This document shows, in pieces, positions 18,024 through 25,344 of a stretch of 64,000 nucleotides of DNA (positions are counted from its first letter, which is position 1; each line of letters begins with the position of its first letter). The notes below the pieces were generated by a model. It ran no database searches. It had not been told where the DNA came from and saw nothing but the letters and a program-made list of their open reading frames with translations. This DNA comes from Anaerolineaceae bacterium UBA1415 (GTDB taxonomy: Bacteria; Chloroflexota; Anaerolineae; Anaerolineales; Anaerolineaceae): contig DBPR01000004.1 of the NCBI GenBank assembly GCA_002305635.1, positions 8,948-72,947 on the forward strand, given 5' to 3'. Position numbers and translations under genes: made by a program.

Positions 18024-18640
18024 AAATACTATTAGTGGATGATGACGCGCTTGTTCTAAAATCACTGGAGATGATCTTAAAAGCCGAGGGTGTTGATGAG
18101 GTTTATGCCTCGAAAAATGGCAAAGAGGCTTTTGAGCTTTATAAGAAACACGCGATCGACCTGGTCTTACAGGATATCCGCCTGGAGAATGAGAACGGGA
18201 TCGACATCGCAGGCAAATTGTTGGAGTATGACAAAGATGCCAGGATCATTCTCCTGACAACCTTCAAGGATGAAGAATATATCAACAAGGCGATCAAAAT
18301 AGGGGTTAAGGGCTATATATTAAAGGATAACGTTGATTCTTTGTATCAGTCGATCCAGACGGTGATGGCTGGTAATATGGTCCTGGATTCTGAGGTGATC
18401 AAGGATATCAGAATCTCGGATCCCGTAAAAAGATCCATCGAGGATTTTGATATCACTGAACGAGAATTTGATGTCATAAAATTGCTTGCTGAAGGCATGA
18501 ATAACAAGGAGATCGCTCAGACGCTATATCTGAGTGAGGGCACGGTGCGAAATTACGTTTCGAATCTGCTTGAAAAATTATATCTTCGCGACCGTTCTCA
18601 GATTGTGGCGTTTTATTACAAGAACTTGCACAAGGGATAG
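18020..18640 (+). CDS. NarL/LuxR-type response regulator
   Basis: 206 residues. The receiver has the acidic pair VDDD, the phospho-acceptor Asp in DLVLQDIRLENENGID and Lys in YILKDN. The C-terminal LuxR helix-turn-helix is ITEREFDVIKLLAEGMNN followed by KEIAQTLYLSEGTVRNYVS. It overlaps the cognate kinase by four bases. The likely target is the exporter promoter about 1.1 kb upstream. The operon ends here, followed by about 100 bp with nothing I recognise. Confidence 0.92.
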   Translation: MKILLVDDDALVLKSLEMILKAEGVDEVYASKNGKEAFELYKKHAIDLVLQDIRLENENGIDIAGKLLEYDKDARIILLTTFKDEEYINKAIKIGVKGYILKDNVDSLYQSIQTVMAGNMVLDSEVIKDIRISDPVKRSIEDFDITEREFDVIKLLAEGMNNKEIAQTLYLSEGTVRNYVSNLLEKLYLRDRSQIVAFYYKNLHKG

Positions 18641-18742
18641 ACATCGATTCCTTGCTCATCAAAATAGCGGATTATCAGTAATATAACAAAGTGGAAGGGT
18701 AGATTCAGGGCAATAAAACAAGGAACCATGGGATGATCCAGC

Positions 18743-19474
18743 TTAGTCCACCAGGTCTTCTCCCATCAACCACTTGTTCTCGTGGTTGGTGTGGATCAGT
18801 TTCAGGTAATAATCGTTTGGTGTGGAAACAGAATAATTATTGCCAGGCGCACAGGGGTCATACTCGCTGATCGCGATCGCTGAAAATAAGCCCTGGTAGG
18901 TTTCCGGGCAAGCTGCCAGAATCTCCGGGTTCCTTTGAATCTCGAAGGCGCTTTTTGGAGTGCGATTATAAAATTGATATCCGTAAATAAAGTCCACAAC
19001 GCCATATCGGCCTTCGTAAAAAGCCTCGCCGACGACATGACCGTTGTAGGCTTTGCCCGGATTTGCCAGGTAAAGCATGCGACAGGGGATGTCAAGGCAC
19101 TGCAGCAGGGCTGTTCCGACGCGAGCCATATCCGAGCACCAGTCTGTTCCTCGATCGAGGATCTGCTTTTCGGTACCGCCAAACAGCATATTGTCAAAGT
19201 CAGTGTCAAATGCGGCGGCAATGTTATGCGTGTATTGCAGCACATTTTGTATGGTTTCTTTTTCTGTGGAGGCATTAAACTGTTGGGCAAACTGATAAAG
19301 TTCGTGTTCTTTACGGTCGTGACGAACAACCCGTGAATAGAGAAACGCCGCGGACCGATCGTCAAGCAAGACCATATTTTTCATTAGTTCATGATCAATT
19401 GATGCTGGGTCGTGCAAATCATTTTTGAACATGACTTCATAAGCCCTGCCAAACACGCCATAGCCGGTTTTCAT
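18743..19474 (-). CDS. Transglutaminase-fold (cysteine protease-like) protein
   Basis: 243 residues, no signal peptide, so probably cytoplasmic. The Cys-His-Asp triad of the transglutaminase superfamily is recognisable: Cys113 in TDWCSDMARVG, His146 in YNGHVVGEAFY and Asp161 in GVVDFIYG. The spacing is right for this fold. Bacterial members can be proteases, amidases or cross-linking enzymes; the substrate here is unknown. Its start overlaps the stop of the Fic gene by ATGA, so both are made from one message and may act together. Confidence 0.7.
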   Translation of the reverse strand: MKTGYGVFGRAYEVMFKNDLHDPASIDHELMKNMVLLDDRSAAFLYSRVVRHDRKEHELYQFAQQFNASTEKETIQNVLQYTHNIAAAFDTDFDNMLFGGTEKQILDRGTDWCSDMARVGTALLQCLDIPCRMLYLANPGKAYNGHVVGEAFYEGRYGVVDFIYGYQFYNRTPKSAFEIQRNPEILAACPETYQGLFSAIAISEYDPCAPGNNYSVSTPNDYYLKLIHTNHENKWLMGEDLVD

Positions 19475-20463
19475 TGCTTCACATACCGCTGATTTTTGCT
19501 TTTGGGTTTGTCGGGCAAGGTCATTCGGACAAGGCCCAGATCAATGGCAGGGTTTAAATAATTTTTTCGCAAAGTTTCTTTTGACTTTAAATTAAGCCGG
19601 GTCATGATCTCATTCGATGTATAAGGCACATTGTATTCCATCTGATTCAACATGCGTTTTACGTATTCGCTTGTCTCTGCATTGGCTTTATTAACCTGAA
19701 GGATGACCTCGTCCAAAATCTGATCGATCATTTCGAGCATGAATTCAATAAAAACATCTGAGTTGCCATTGACGTGGCTTTGGGCGATGGCATCGTAATA
19801 GTTGGTCTGAAATCGCTCGATCTGGCTTTCCAGAGGAATATAGGCAAAGACGCTTCTCCATTTGTGTAAAATGGCTGTGTGCCAGAGCCTTGCCATGCGA
19901 CCATTTCCGTCAGCAAAAGGATGTATGAAAACAAATTCATAATGGAAGTTCGCTGCCATGATGAGCGGATGTACTTTTCCTTCGTTTTTTTTCATCCATG
20001 AAAACACGTCTTTGATTAGACCGTGTACCCTTTCAGGTGGGGGCGCAATGAAAATGCATTTATCACCAGAAAACACACCTTCGTCACCCCGCCTGAATAC
20101 GCCTGACTCTTCAACGATCCCATAAGTCATAATGCCATGGATACTCTTTAGATCAGCCATGCTTAAAGGGTTTATCTCTGTGATCTTTTCATAAGCAGCA
20201 TAGGCGTTTTTAACTTCCTGGATTTCTTTTTGGTTCCCCAAAACGAGGCGATCATTGATGACATCCCGAACCTCATTTAAGGACAATGAATTCGCTTCGA
20301 TCTTCAGGGATGAATGAATGGAGCGAATCCTGTTATTTCTCCTCAGATGCGGTTTGGATTCCAGCTCTTGGTGGATCGTGATTCTTCCGAGCTTTTCGGA
20401 GATCGATGAAACCAATTCAAGCATGCGATCAGAAATCGTATACGGTGGAATATAGTCACTCAT
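19471..20463 (-). CDS. Fic family AMP-transferase
   Basis: 330 residues. The Fic core motif HPFADGNGRMAR is complete at 181-192, so the catalytic His and the phosphate-binding GNGR are present. An N-terminal helix carries SLKIEAN (Ser52-Glu56), matching the (S/T)xxxE inhibitory motif of self-inhibited class II Fic proteins, although the residue after Glu is Ala rather than Gly/Asn. The C-terminal 70 residues look like a winged helix (NEIMTRLNLKSKETLRKNYL). Fic enzymes AMPylate target proteins and often act as toxins or regulators. First gene of a pair with a transglutaminase-fold protein. Confidence 0.88.
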   Translation of the reverse strand: MSDYIPPYTISDRMLELVSSISEKLGRITIHQELESKPHLRRNNRIRSIHSSLKIEANSLSLNEVRDVINDRLVLGNQKEIQEVKNAYAAYEKITEINPLSMADLKSIHGIMTYGIVEESGVFRRGDEGVFSGDKCIFIAPPPERVHGLIKDVFSWMKKNEGKVHPLIMAANFHYEFVFIHPFADGNGRMARLWHTAILHKWRSVFAYIPLESQIERFQTNYYDAIAQSHVNGNSDVFIEFMLEMIDQILDEVILQVNKANAETSEYVKRMLNQMEYNVPYTSNEIMTRLNLKSKETLRKNYLNPAIDLGLVRMTLPDKPKSKNQRYVKQ

Positions 20464-20602
20464 TGCAACGCCTCATCTTGCTTACTATCTTGCTTATTAT
20501 CTTACCTGTTTTTTTGTTGAAAATCAATTGATCAGGCAAGTTGAAAAGTATTTACTACCTTTTGAAACCAATTGCCGCTTCGGTTTTTCCGCATATTTGT
20601 TG

Positions 20603-21094
20603 TCAGAGTTGAGCTAAGAATTCGTCGGCTTCACCGCGATCCTTAAAGATATAGACGTCTTTATCAGGATATTGTCCAAGAAGCTTAATGACATCGGGCC
20701 TGATTTGCTGACAGAAATTCTTTACAAAATTGATGAAGGCTTCATCGACACCATCTCTTGGTTCCACCCAGGGCATGTCGCTTCTTTTCTTCCCTTTACG
20801 AGAATTTATTCCATCGAGGCAAACCTCCAATGGATAATCCAAAAAAATTGCTGTATCGCAAGCCTGTATTCTCAGCTCCAGGGTTGAGGCATAATTCCCA
20901 TCTATGATCCATTCATTCAATAAAATAGTATTGGTTAGTTTTTCCATAAAAGCGCTTTCTTCGATGCAGGTTCCGTCAGCATTCCAGTAAAGCATGTCCA
21001 GATGGAACAACTGAATTCCAGTCGCGTCATGCAAAGCTCTGGAAAATGTACTTTTCCCGCTTCCAGGACATCCGATCACTATGATTTTTTTCAT
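20603..21094 (-). CDS. Small P-loop kinase (adenylate kinase-related, FlaR type)
   Basis: 163 residues. Walker A GCPGSGKST at 8-16, LFHLDMLYW, and a WIIDGNYASTLELRI segment are hallmarks of the topology modulation / adenylate-kinase-related family; AIFLDYPLEVCL is the Walker B-like strand. The nucleotide substrate is not known for this family. Its ATG overlaps the stop of a tiny upstream ORF (ATGA), suggesting it is co-transcribed with the GNAT gene upstream. Confidence 0.8.
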   Translation of the reverse strand: MKKIIVIGCPGSGKSTFSRALHDATGIQLFHLDMLYWNADGTCIEESAFMEKLTNTILLNEWIIDGNYASTLELRIQACDTAIFLDYPLEVCLDGINSRKGKKRSDMPWVEPRDGVDEAFINFVKNFCQQIRPDVIKLLGQYPDKDVYIFKDRGEADEFLAQL

Positions 21095-21324
21095 ATTTCA
21101 GGTCTGTCTTCCATTTTTTGAGTGGCTTGTAAATCTGCTTCGTCTTTTCCTTTGTGTCGCTTTTGTGGAAACTCTATTTGGTACCTATCGTGGGAAGACG
21201 CCATTGATTAATTGAACCGTGCCCAGTGGTCATCACTGTAAGTGACATGCGCAATTCCAAAACGCACAGGAACCCGTTCTGCAGCTGTCTCGAAGTCTAT
21301 AGCCCAAGCGTGGCAAACTGCCAT
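21091..21324 (-). pseudogene. Two tiny consecutive same-frame ORFs (small genes or a broken gene)
   Basis: On the minus strand, ATG at 21324 follows the GNAT stop with no gap and opens 38 codons to a TAA at 21208-21210. An ATG two codons later (21204) opens 37 more codons to a TGA overlapping the kinase start. All are in the same frame as the GNAT gene. If the middle TAA were a sense codon (CAA is one change away) a 77-residue protein would result. The peptides contain HVTYSDDHWARFN and EFPQKRHKGKDEAD, not recognised. They could be a nonsense-interrupted gene, two microproteins or chance. Confidence 0.3.
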
Positions 21325-21885
21325 TTAGCGTTTGATCTCCCGGATCATGGAGTATTCATTTAGCAATGTCCCATCTTTCAGGCGAATGGCATTTGGCTTT
21401 ACGCCTGTGATCCTAAAGCCCATTTTTTCGTATAATGCTCGCGCGCGGGTATTCCCTTCTATAAAGTCAAGTTCTATTTGAAGAATGTCTTTATTTTTTT
21501 CAGCAATTTTCAATAATTCCTGAAACAATCTGGTTCCGATGCCTTGATCCCAGAATTCACGTAATAAGACAATGGCAACGCTGGCGCGGTGTTTGGCTTT
21601 GATGCGTGTGCTCCAGGCAATGTTACAGTTCCCAGCGATTTTTCCATCAACAAAACATACGAGCATGGCTTGGTTTTCTGATCCATTGATTTTTTCAAAA
21701 AGAGCTGTTTCATATTCGATGGTATACCTGCCGCATTCTTCTGGATATCTCACAATAAATTCAGTCTCACCAGCTGATTGGTAAAGATAATCCAGCATGC
21801 CCTGACAATCCTCTTCTCTGGGGCAGCGAATTGTTGCTTTTCTTCCGTCTTTTAGTTTAAATTCAATTGGTTCAATGATCATCAT
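21325..21885 (-). CDS. GNAT family N-acetyltransferase
   Basis: 186 residues. The GNAT core is clear: an ASVAIVLLREFWDQGIGTRL acetyl-CoA-binding strand-loop-helix at about 102-121 (R/Q-x-x-G-x-G/A is QGIGTR), then LDFIEGNTRARALYEKMGF, the classical motif B. These enzymes transfer acetyl from acetyl-CoA to amines; the acceptor cannot be read from sequence. Two adjacent ATGs (21885 and 21882) are possible starts, following AAGGA. A short run of tiny ORFs and the P-loop kinase follow on the same strand. Confidence 0.88.
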   Translation of the reverse strand: MMIIEPIEFKLKDGRKATIRCPREEDCQGMLDYLYQSAGETEFIVRYPEECGRYTIEYETALFEKINGSENQAMLVCFVDGKIAGNCNIAWSTRIKAKHRASVAIVLLREFWDQGIGTRLFQELLKIAEKNKDILQIELDFIEGNTRARALYEKMGFRITGVKPNAIRLKDGTLLNEYSMIREIKR

Positions 21886-21911
21886 GTCCTTGAATCAGAC
21901 CAATATCCTGG

Positions 21912-22769
21912 TCAATCTTCGCCTGATTTGTTGTCGGTCTTTTTAGCTACATCTTCAATAAGTCCTGAAAAATCAAGAGCGTTCTTTTGTGTGATGACAG
22001 GTTTTCCTGTTCTGGCTTCAATATCCTTGCGGGCGTTTCCCGCGACGGTGCCGCCTTCTTTTGCGACTGCTTTGTTTTCCTCCAATCCCTGGGGATTCAT
22101 CGTTTGAGTTAATTCCGTGGTCGCAGCCTCCGCAAGCATGTTGAGCACCAGTTCAAGGGTGGACATGTTGTCGCGAAGGTTTTCCTTTTTTAGCTGCTTG
22201 AAGTCCTTGTACTGCCTTGTGGTCATGCCGCTCCAGGCTTTTGATATCTCATTGGTGAGGATGGCAAACTCGCGACCATCTTCAATGCCATGGTCCTGCC
22301 AGGCGTCGGTCAGTTCTTTTCTCACCTGAATGGCCTGCAGGCGCTGATTGATCCATTCCCGTGAGTAGCCTTTTTGCAGATAGGTTTGCAGCGCCCGATC
22401 AATGGTCAGTTCGGGATCAATGATCTCATCAATACGCTCCTTGCCCACTTCTGCCAGCCACATTTTGAAGGGTTCAGCTTTTGGGGATGGGATGGACTGG
22501 ATGATACGGAAAACGCCCTGCATGTCAGCGGCATCGGTTTCTCTCATTTTCCCATCTGGCGCTTTCATTTTCAACTGTCGACAAATTGTCGACAGTTCAC
22601 TTTGCTCTTCCTCAGACATTCTCTTTTTTACTCGATACCAATAATCTCTTGGATTGGCGCTTTCAGTTAAAACACCAACTACATCAACAACTGAAAAGTA
22701 CCACTCTTCCTTTTCGTTGTCCCAAACGGAGCGAATGGCTTTATTTTCATATAGTTTTATCTCGTTCAT
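21912..22769 (-). CDS. BRO-family (Bro-N) protein, DinD/antirepressor-like
   Basis: 285 residues. The N-terminus is a Bro-N domain: IRSVWDNEKEEWYFSVVDVV, then DYWYRVKKRM, ELSTICRQLKM, PDGKMRETDAADMQGVFRII and FKMWLAEVGKERIDEI. The C-terminal half resembles the DinD-like extension (SREWINQRLQAIQVRKELTD; ILTNEISKAWSGMTTRQYK). These proteins are phage antirepressors or DNA-damage-inducible proteins and also exist alone on chromosomes, as here. A 25-bp perfect palindrome lies within the coding part at 22573-22597. Confidence 0.8.
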   Translation of the reverse strand: MNEIKLYENKAIRSVWDNEKEEWYFSVVDVVGVLTESANPRDYWYRVKKRMSEEEQSELSTICRQLKMKAPDGKMRETDAADMQGVFRIIQSIPSPKAEPFKMWLAEVGKERIDEIIDPELTIDRALQTYLQKGYSREWINQRLQAIQVRKELTDAWQDHGIEDGREFAILTNEISKAWSGMTTRQYKDFKQLKKENLRDNMSTLELVLNMLAEAATTELTQTMNPQGLEENKAVAKEGGTVAGNARKDIEARTGKPVITQKNALDFSGLIEDVAKKTDNKSGED

Positions 22770-22860
22770 CCCAAAGCTTCTTTCTCTACATGTCCTGATT
22801 TGAAAAAGTGTTACCTATGTCCCCGAACGGTTGTTACCCATCGGTCCGGTCTATACTTTC

Positions 22861-24531
22861 TTAAAGTTCGTCTGCCTGAAGCTCGTCGTCCTCCGGCGTT
22901 TCCTGTTCAGTAACTACCTTGCCCATTGGGCGAGTTGGCAGGGGAGATTCCAGCTCACGGATGGCGCGCTCTTCTTCATCCAATTCTTTTTCATCCAGGT
23001 CATCTTCAATTTCATCCTCGTAATCTTCGATGGAGTCGGTTTCAAGATTGGCCATTCGTTCGATCAGCTCGATCATGAATCCAACGGTCCGGGCAGCATT
23101 TTCAAAGGAAAGCCTCTCGTTGATGCCATGGACGGTCTCAGATTCTTCTTTAGTGAGCACAAAAGGTGAAAAGCGGAAAACGCGATTGGAGACTGCGAGA
23201 TAGTGCCTCGCATCGGTCGCGCCAGTCATCAGGAAAGGAGCCGCCAGGGAGCCAGGAACGGTCGCCTTGATCAGATTGAGCAGAAGGTGGAACTGAGGAG
23301 AATCGACATCTGAAATTTCGGTCGGATCCCAGCTGTGTTCGCCGTGAAGCTGTTCGTTGTGCGCGGGCAAAACCTGAATGGTGTCATCGCCAACCAACTC
23401 ATTGATGTGTTTAAAGACGTCCACCAGCGTATCGCCAGGCATCAGACGCAGGTTGATGGTGGCCTCAGCGAGCGCGGGCAGGACATTTTCTGTATGTCCG
23501 CCATGAATGATGGTCGGCGCGATGGTTGTGCGTGTCACCGCGTTGGCAGCGGGATAAGCAGCATAGCGTTTCTTGATCAAATTTCCGAAAAGCCAGGTAT
23601 TGGCAAAAGCCATTTTGTCCCTGAACGACAATTCGTCAGCCAGGAAGCTCATCATGAATTCAGCCATTTCCAGTTCCTGCGGAAATTGGTTGTTCTCAAG
23701 CGTGGCAATGGCCAGCGCGAGCGCACCGATGGAAGTGATCTCACCAGGCGCGGAAGCGTGCCCTGGGGCGGTTTTTGCGCGAAGTTCGAGGGAAAGGTGG
23801 CCTTTTTCTGCCACGCCAACCAGCCCTACGGGCTTTTCGATGCCGGGCACGGTGTTTTCCATGATCGTACCGCCTTCATCGAGGAGGAAGGAAAGGCGCA
23901 CATTGCGATCTTTGAGCGTTTGAGCGATCTGAGCCGCACCTCTTGAACCCGAAACTTCCTCATCCTCACCAAAAGCAAGATAAACGGTGCGTTTGGGCTG
24001 AAAACCGATCTTGAGCAGGTAATTGACGGCTTCAAGGATGCCGATCATAACGCCTTTACAGTCGATGGCGCCGCGCCCCCAAACGTAGCCGTCGGCGACC
24101 GTGCCGCTGAAGGGTGGATATTCCCAGCCCGAATCGGGCTCTTCATTGGCGGGAACTACGTCCATGTGCGCGGTCAGCATGATCGGGTCAAGATGCGGGT
24201 CGCTGCCTTCCCAGGTGTAGAGCAGGGAGTAATTACCAATCACTTCGCGCTTGAGGTGCTCTTCGACCTCGGGGTAAAGCGTGCTGATCAGCTTATGCAG
24301 CCCCTTAAATGGGATCGGATCAACCTTGTCGGGGTCAACATTGTTGATCGTCTTCATCTGGATCGCCAGACCGATGTGTTGAGCGACCTCTTCTCCATCG
24401 ATCTTGGTCAAGGGGTAGGGTTCAGGGTCATGGGTGTTGATCGGGTATTGGGCAGTGCGCACCAATATGATCGCGATGAATACCACGATGATGAATAGCA
24501 AAAGGATCAAAATCATGCTTAATGGGGTCAT
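22861..24531 (-). CDS. M20 family metallopeptidase (carboxypeptidase S-like), membrane-anchored
   Basis: 556 residues. An N-terminal membrane helix (about 5-24) anchors the enzyme, followed by an M20 domain: LTAHMDVVPA with metal His and catalytic Asp, GRGAIDCKG with bridging Asp, AFGEDEEVSGSRGA with catalytic Glu pair, a lid domain (about 230-400), and ATDARHY in the C-terminal metal site. The family releases amino acids from small peptides. A strongly acidic C-terminal tail (ETDSIEDYEDEIEDDLDEKE) of about 60 residues is unusual. GGGAGG precedes the ATG. Monocistronic and divergent from the next two-component system. Confidence 0.9.
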   Translation of the reverse strand: MTPLSMILILLLFIIVVFIAIILVRTAQYPINTHDPEPYPLTKIDGEEVAQHIGLAIQMKTINNVDPDKVDPIPFKGLHKLISTLYPEVEEHLKREVIGNYSLLYTWEGSDPHLDPIMLTAHMDVVPANEEPDSGWEYPPFSGTVADGYVWGRGAIDCKGVMIGILEAVNYLLKIGFQPKRTVYLAFGEDEEVSGSRGAAQIAQTLKDRNVRLSFLLDEGGTIMENTVPGIEKPVGLVGVAEKGHLSLELRAKTAPGHASAPGEITSIGALALAIATLENNQFPQELEMAEFMMSFLADELSFRDKMAFANTWLFGNLIKKRYAAYPAANAVTRTTIAPTIIHGGHTENVLPALAEATINLRLMPGDTLVDVFKHINELVGDDTIQVLPAHNEQLHGEHSWDPTEISDVDSPQFHLLLNLIKATVPGSLAAPFLMTGATDARHYLAVSNRVFRFSPFVLTKEESETVHGINERLSFENAARTVGFMIELIERMANLETDSIEDYEDEIEDDLDEKELDEEERAIRELESPLPTRPMGKVVTEQETPEDDELQADEL

Positions 24532-24636
24532 AGGTTCCTCCCAGAGTTAACAAATGTTTATTGTTATTGTAATGGAAAACTGCGAAAGTGATTTCTCTTC
24601 ATCAAATCTGAATACCTATTTAGTAAGCTGATGTTC

Positions 24637-24642
24637 TATAAT
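24637..24642 (+). promoter_or_regulatory. Consensus -10 box just before the response regulator
   Basis: TATAAT only 9 nt before the chosen ATG at 24652. If used, transcription starts at about 24649 and the message is nearly leaderless. No clear -35 element is present. Confidence 0.4.
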
Positions 24643-24651
24643 GAGGTGAGG

Positions 24652-25344
24652 ATGACCGAAACGATCTTAGTAATTGACGACCAGGAAAATGTGCGCGGCT
24701 TGCTTAAGGATTATTTGACCTCGCAAGGCTATCGCGTTGTGTTGGCTGCGGACGGCCAGGCTGGGCTTTTTATGGCTCGTTATGAGCACCCCGATTTGGT
24801 TTTGCTGGATGTAATGATGCCAGGCATGGATGGTTATCAGTTTTTGACCGCTTTTCGGAAGGAAAGCCAGATCCCTGTCATTATCATTACCGCCAAAGAT
24901 GATGAGACCGACGCCGTTTTAGGCTTGGAACTGGGCGCGGATGATTATGTGATCAAACCTTTCCGCATGCGCGAATTGCTGGCGCGAATCCGGGCATCTT
25001 TGCGGCGAAAGGACGGCCTGCAGGAGGAATCGGTCTTTTATCGCGTCGGTGAGCTTTTGCTCGATAAAGGTTCCCATCTCGTCACAGTAGCTGGTGAGGC
25101 AGTCAACCTTACCCCATTGGAATTTGGCCTGTTGGAAACGCTCATGCGCAGTCCCGGCAGGGTTTATACCCGCACGGAATTGGTCGACAAGCTGTATGAG
25201 AGCGGGTTTACCGGTCTGGAAAGCACGCTCAATGTCCATGTCCGCAACCTGCGCAGAAAGATCGAAAAAGATCCAGCCCGTCCCGAGTATCTTGAAACCG
25301 TTTTCGGTGTGGGCTACCGTATGTCTCAAAAGGTTGTTTCGTGA
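24652..25344 (+). CDS. OmpR/PhoB-type response regulator
   Basis: 230 residues from the ATG at 24652; an in-frame ATG at 24631 precedes the -10 box and is unlikely. The receiver has VIDDQ, phospho-acceptor Asp in DLVLLDVMMPGMDGYQF, the ITAKDD switch and the DYVIKPF Lys. The C-terminal winged helix runs from GELLLDKG to TVFGVGYRMS with the recognition segment TRTELVDKLYESGF. It overlaps the kinase gene by GTGA. The signal is unknown. Confidence 0.93.
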   Translation: MTETILVIDDQENVRGLLKDYLTSQGYRVVLAADGQAGLFMARYEHPDLVLLDVMMPGMDGYQFLTAFRKESQIPVIIITAKDDETDAVLGLELGADDYVIKPFRMRELLARIRASLRRKDGLQEESVFYRVGELLLDKGSHLVTVAGEAVNLTPLEFGLLETLMRSPGRVYTRTELVDKLYESGFTGLESTLNVHVRNLRRKIEKDPARPEYLETVFGVGYRMSQKVVS

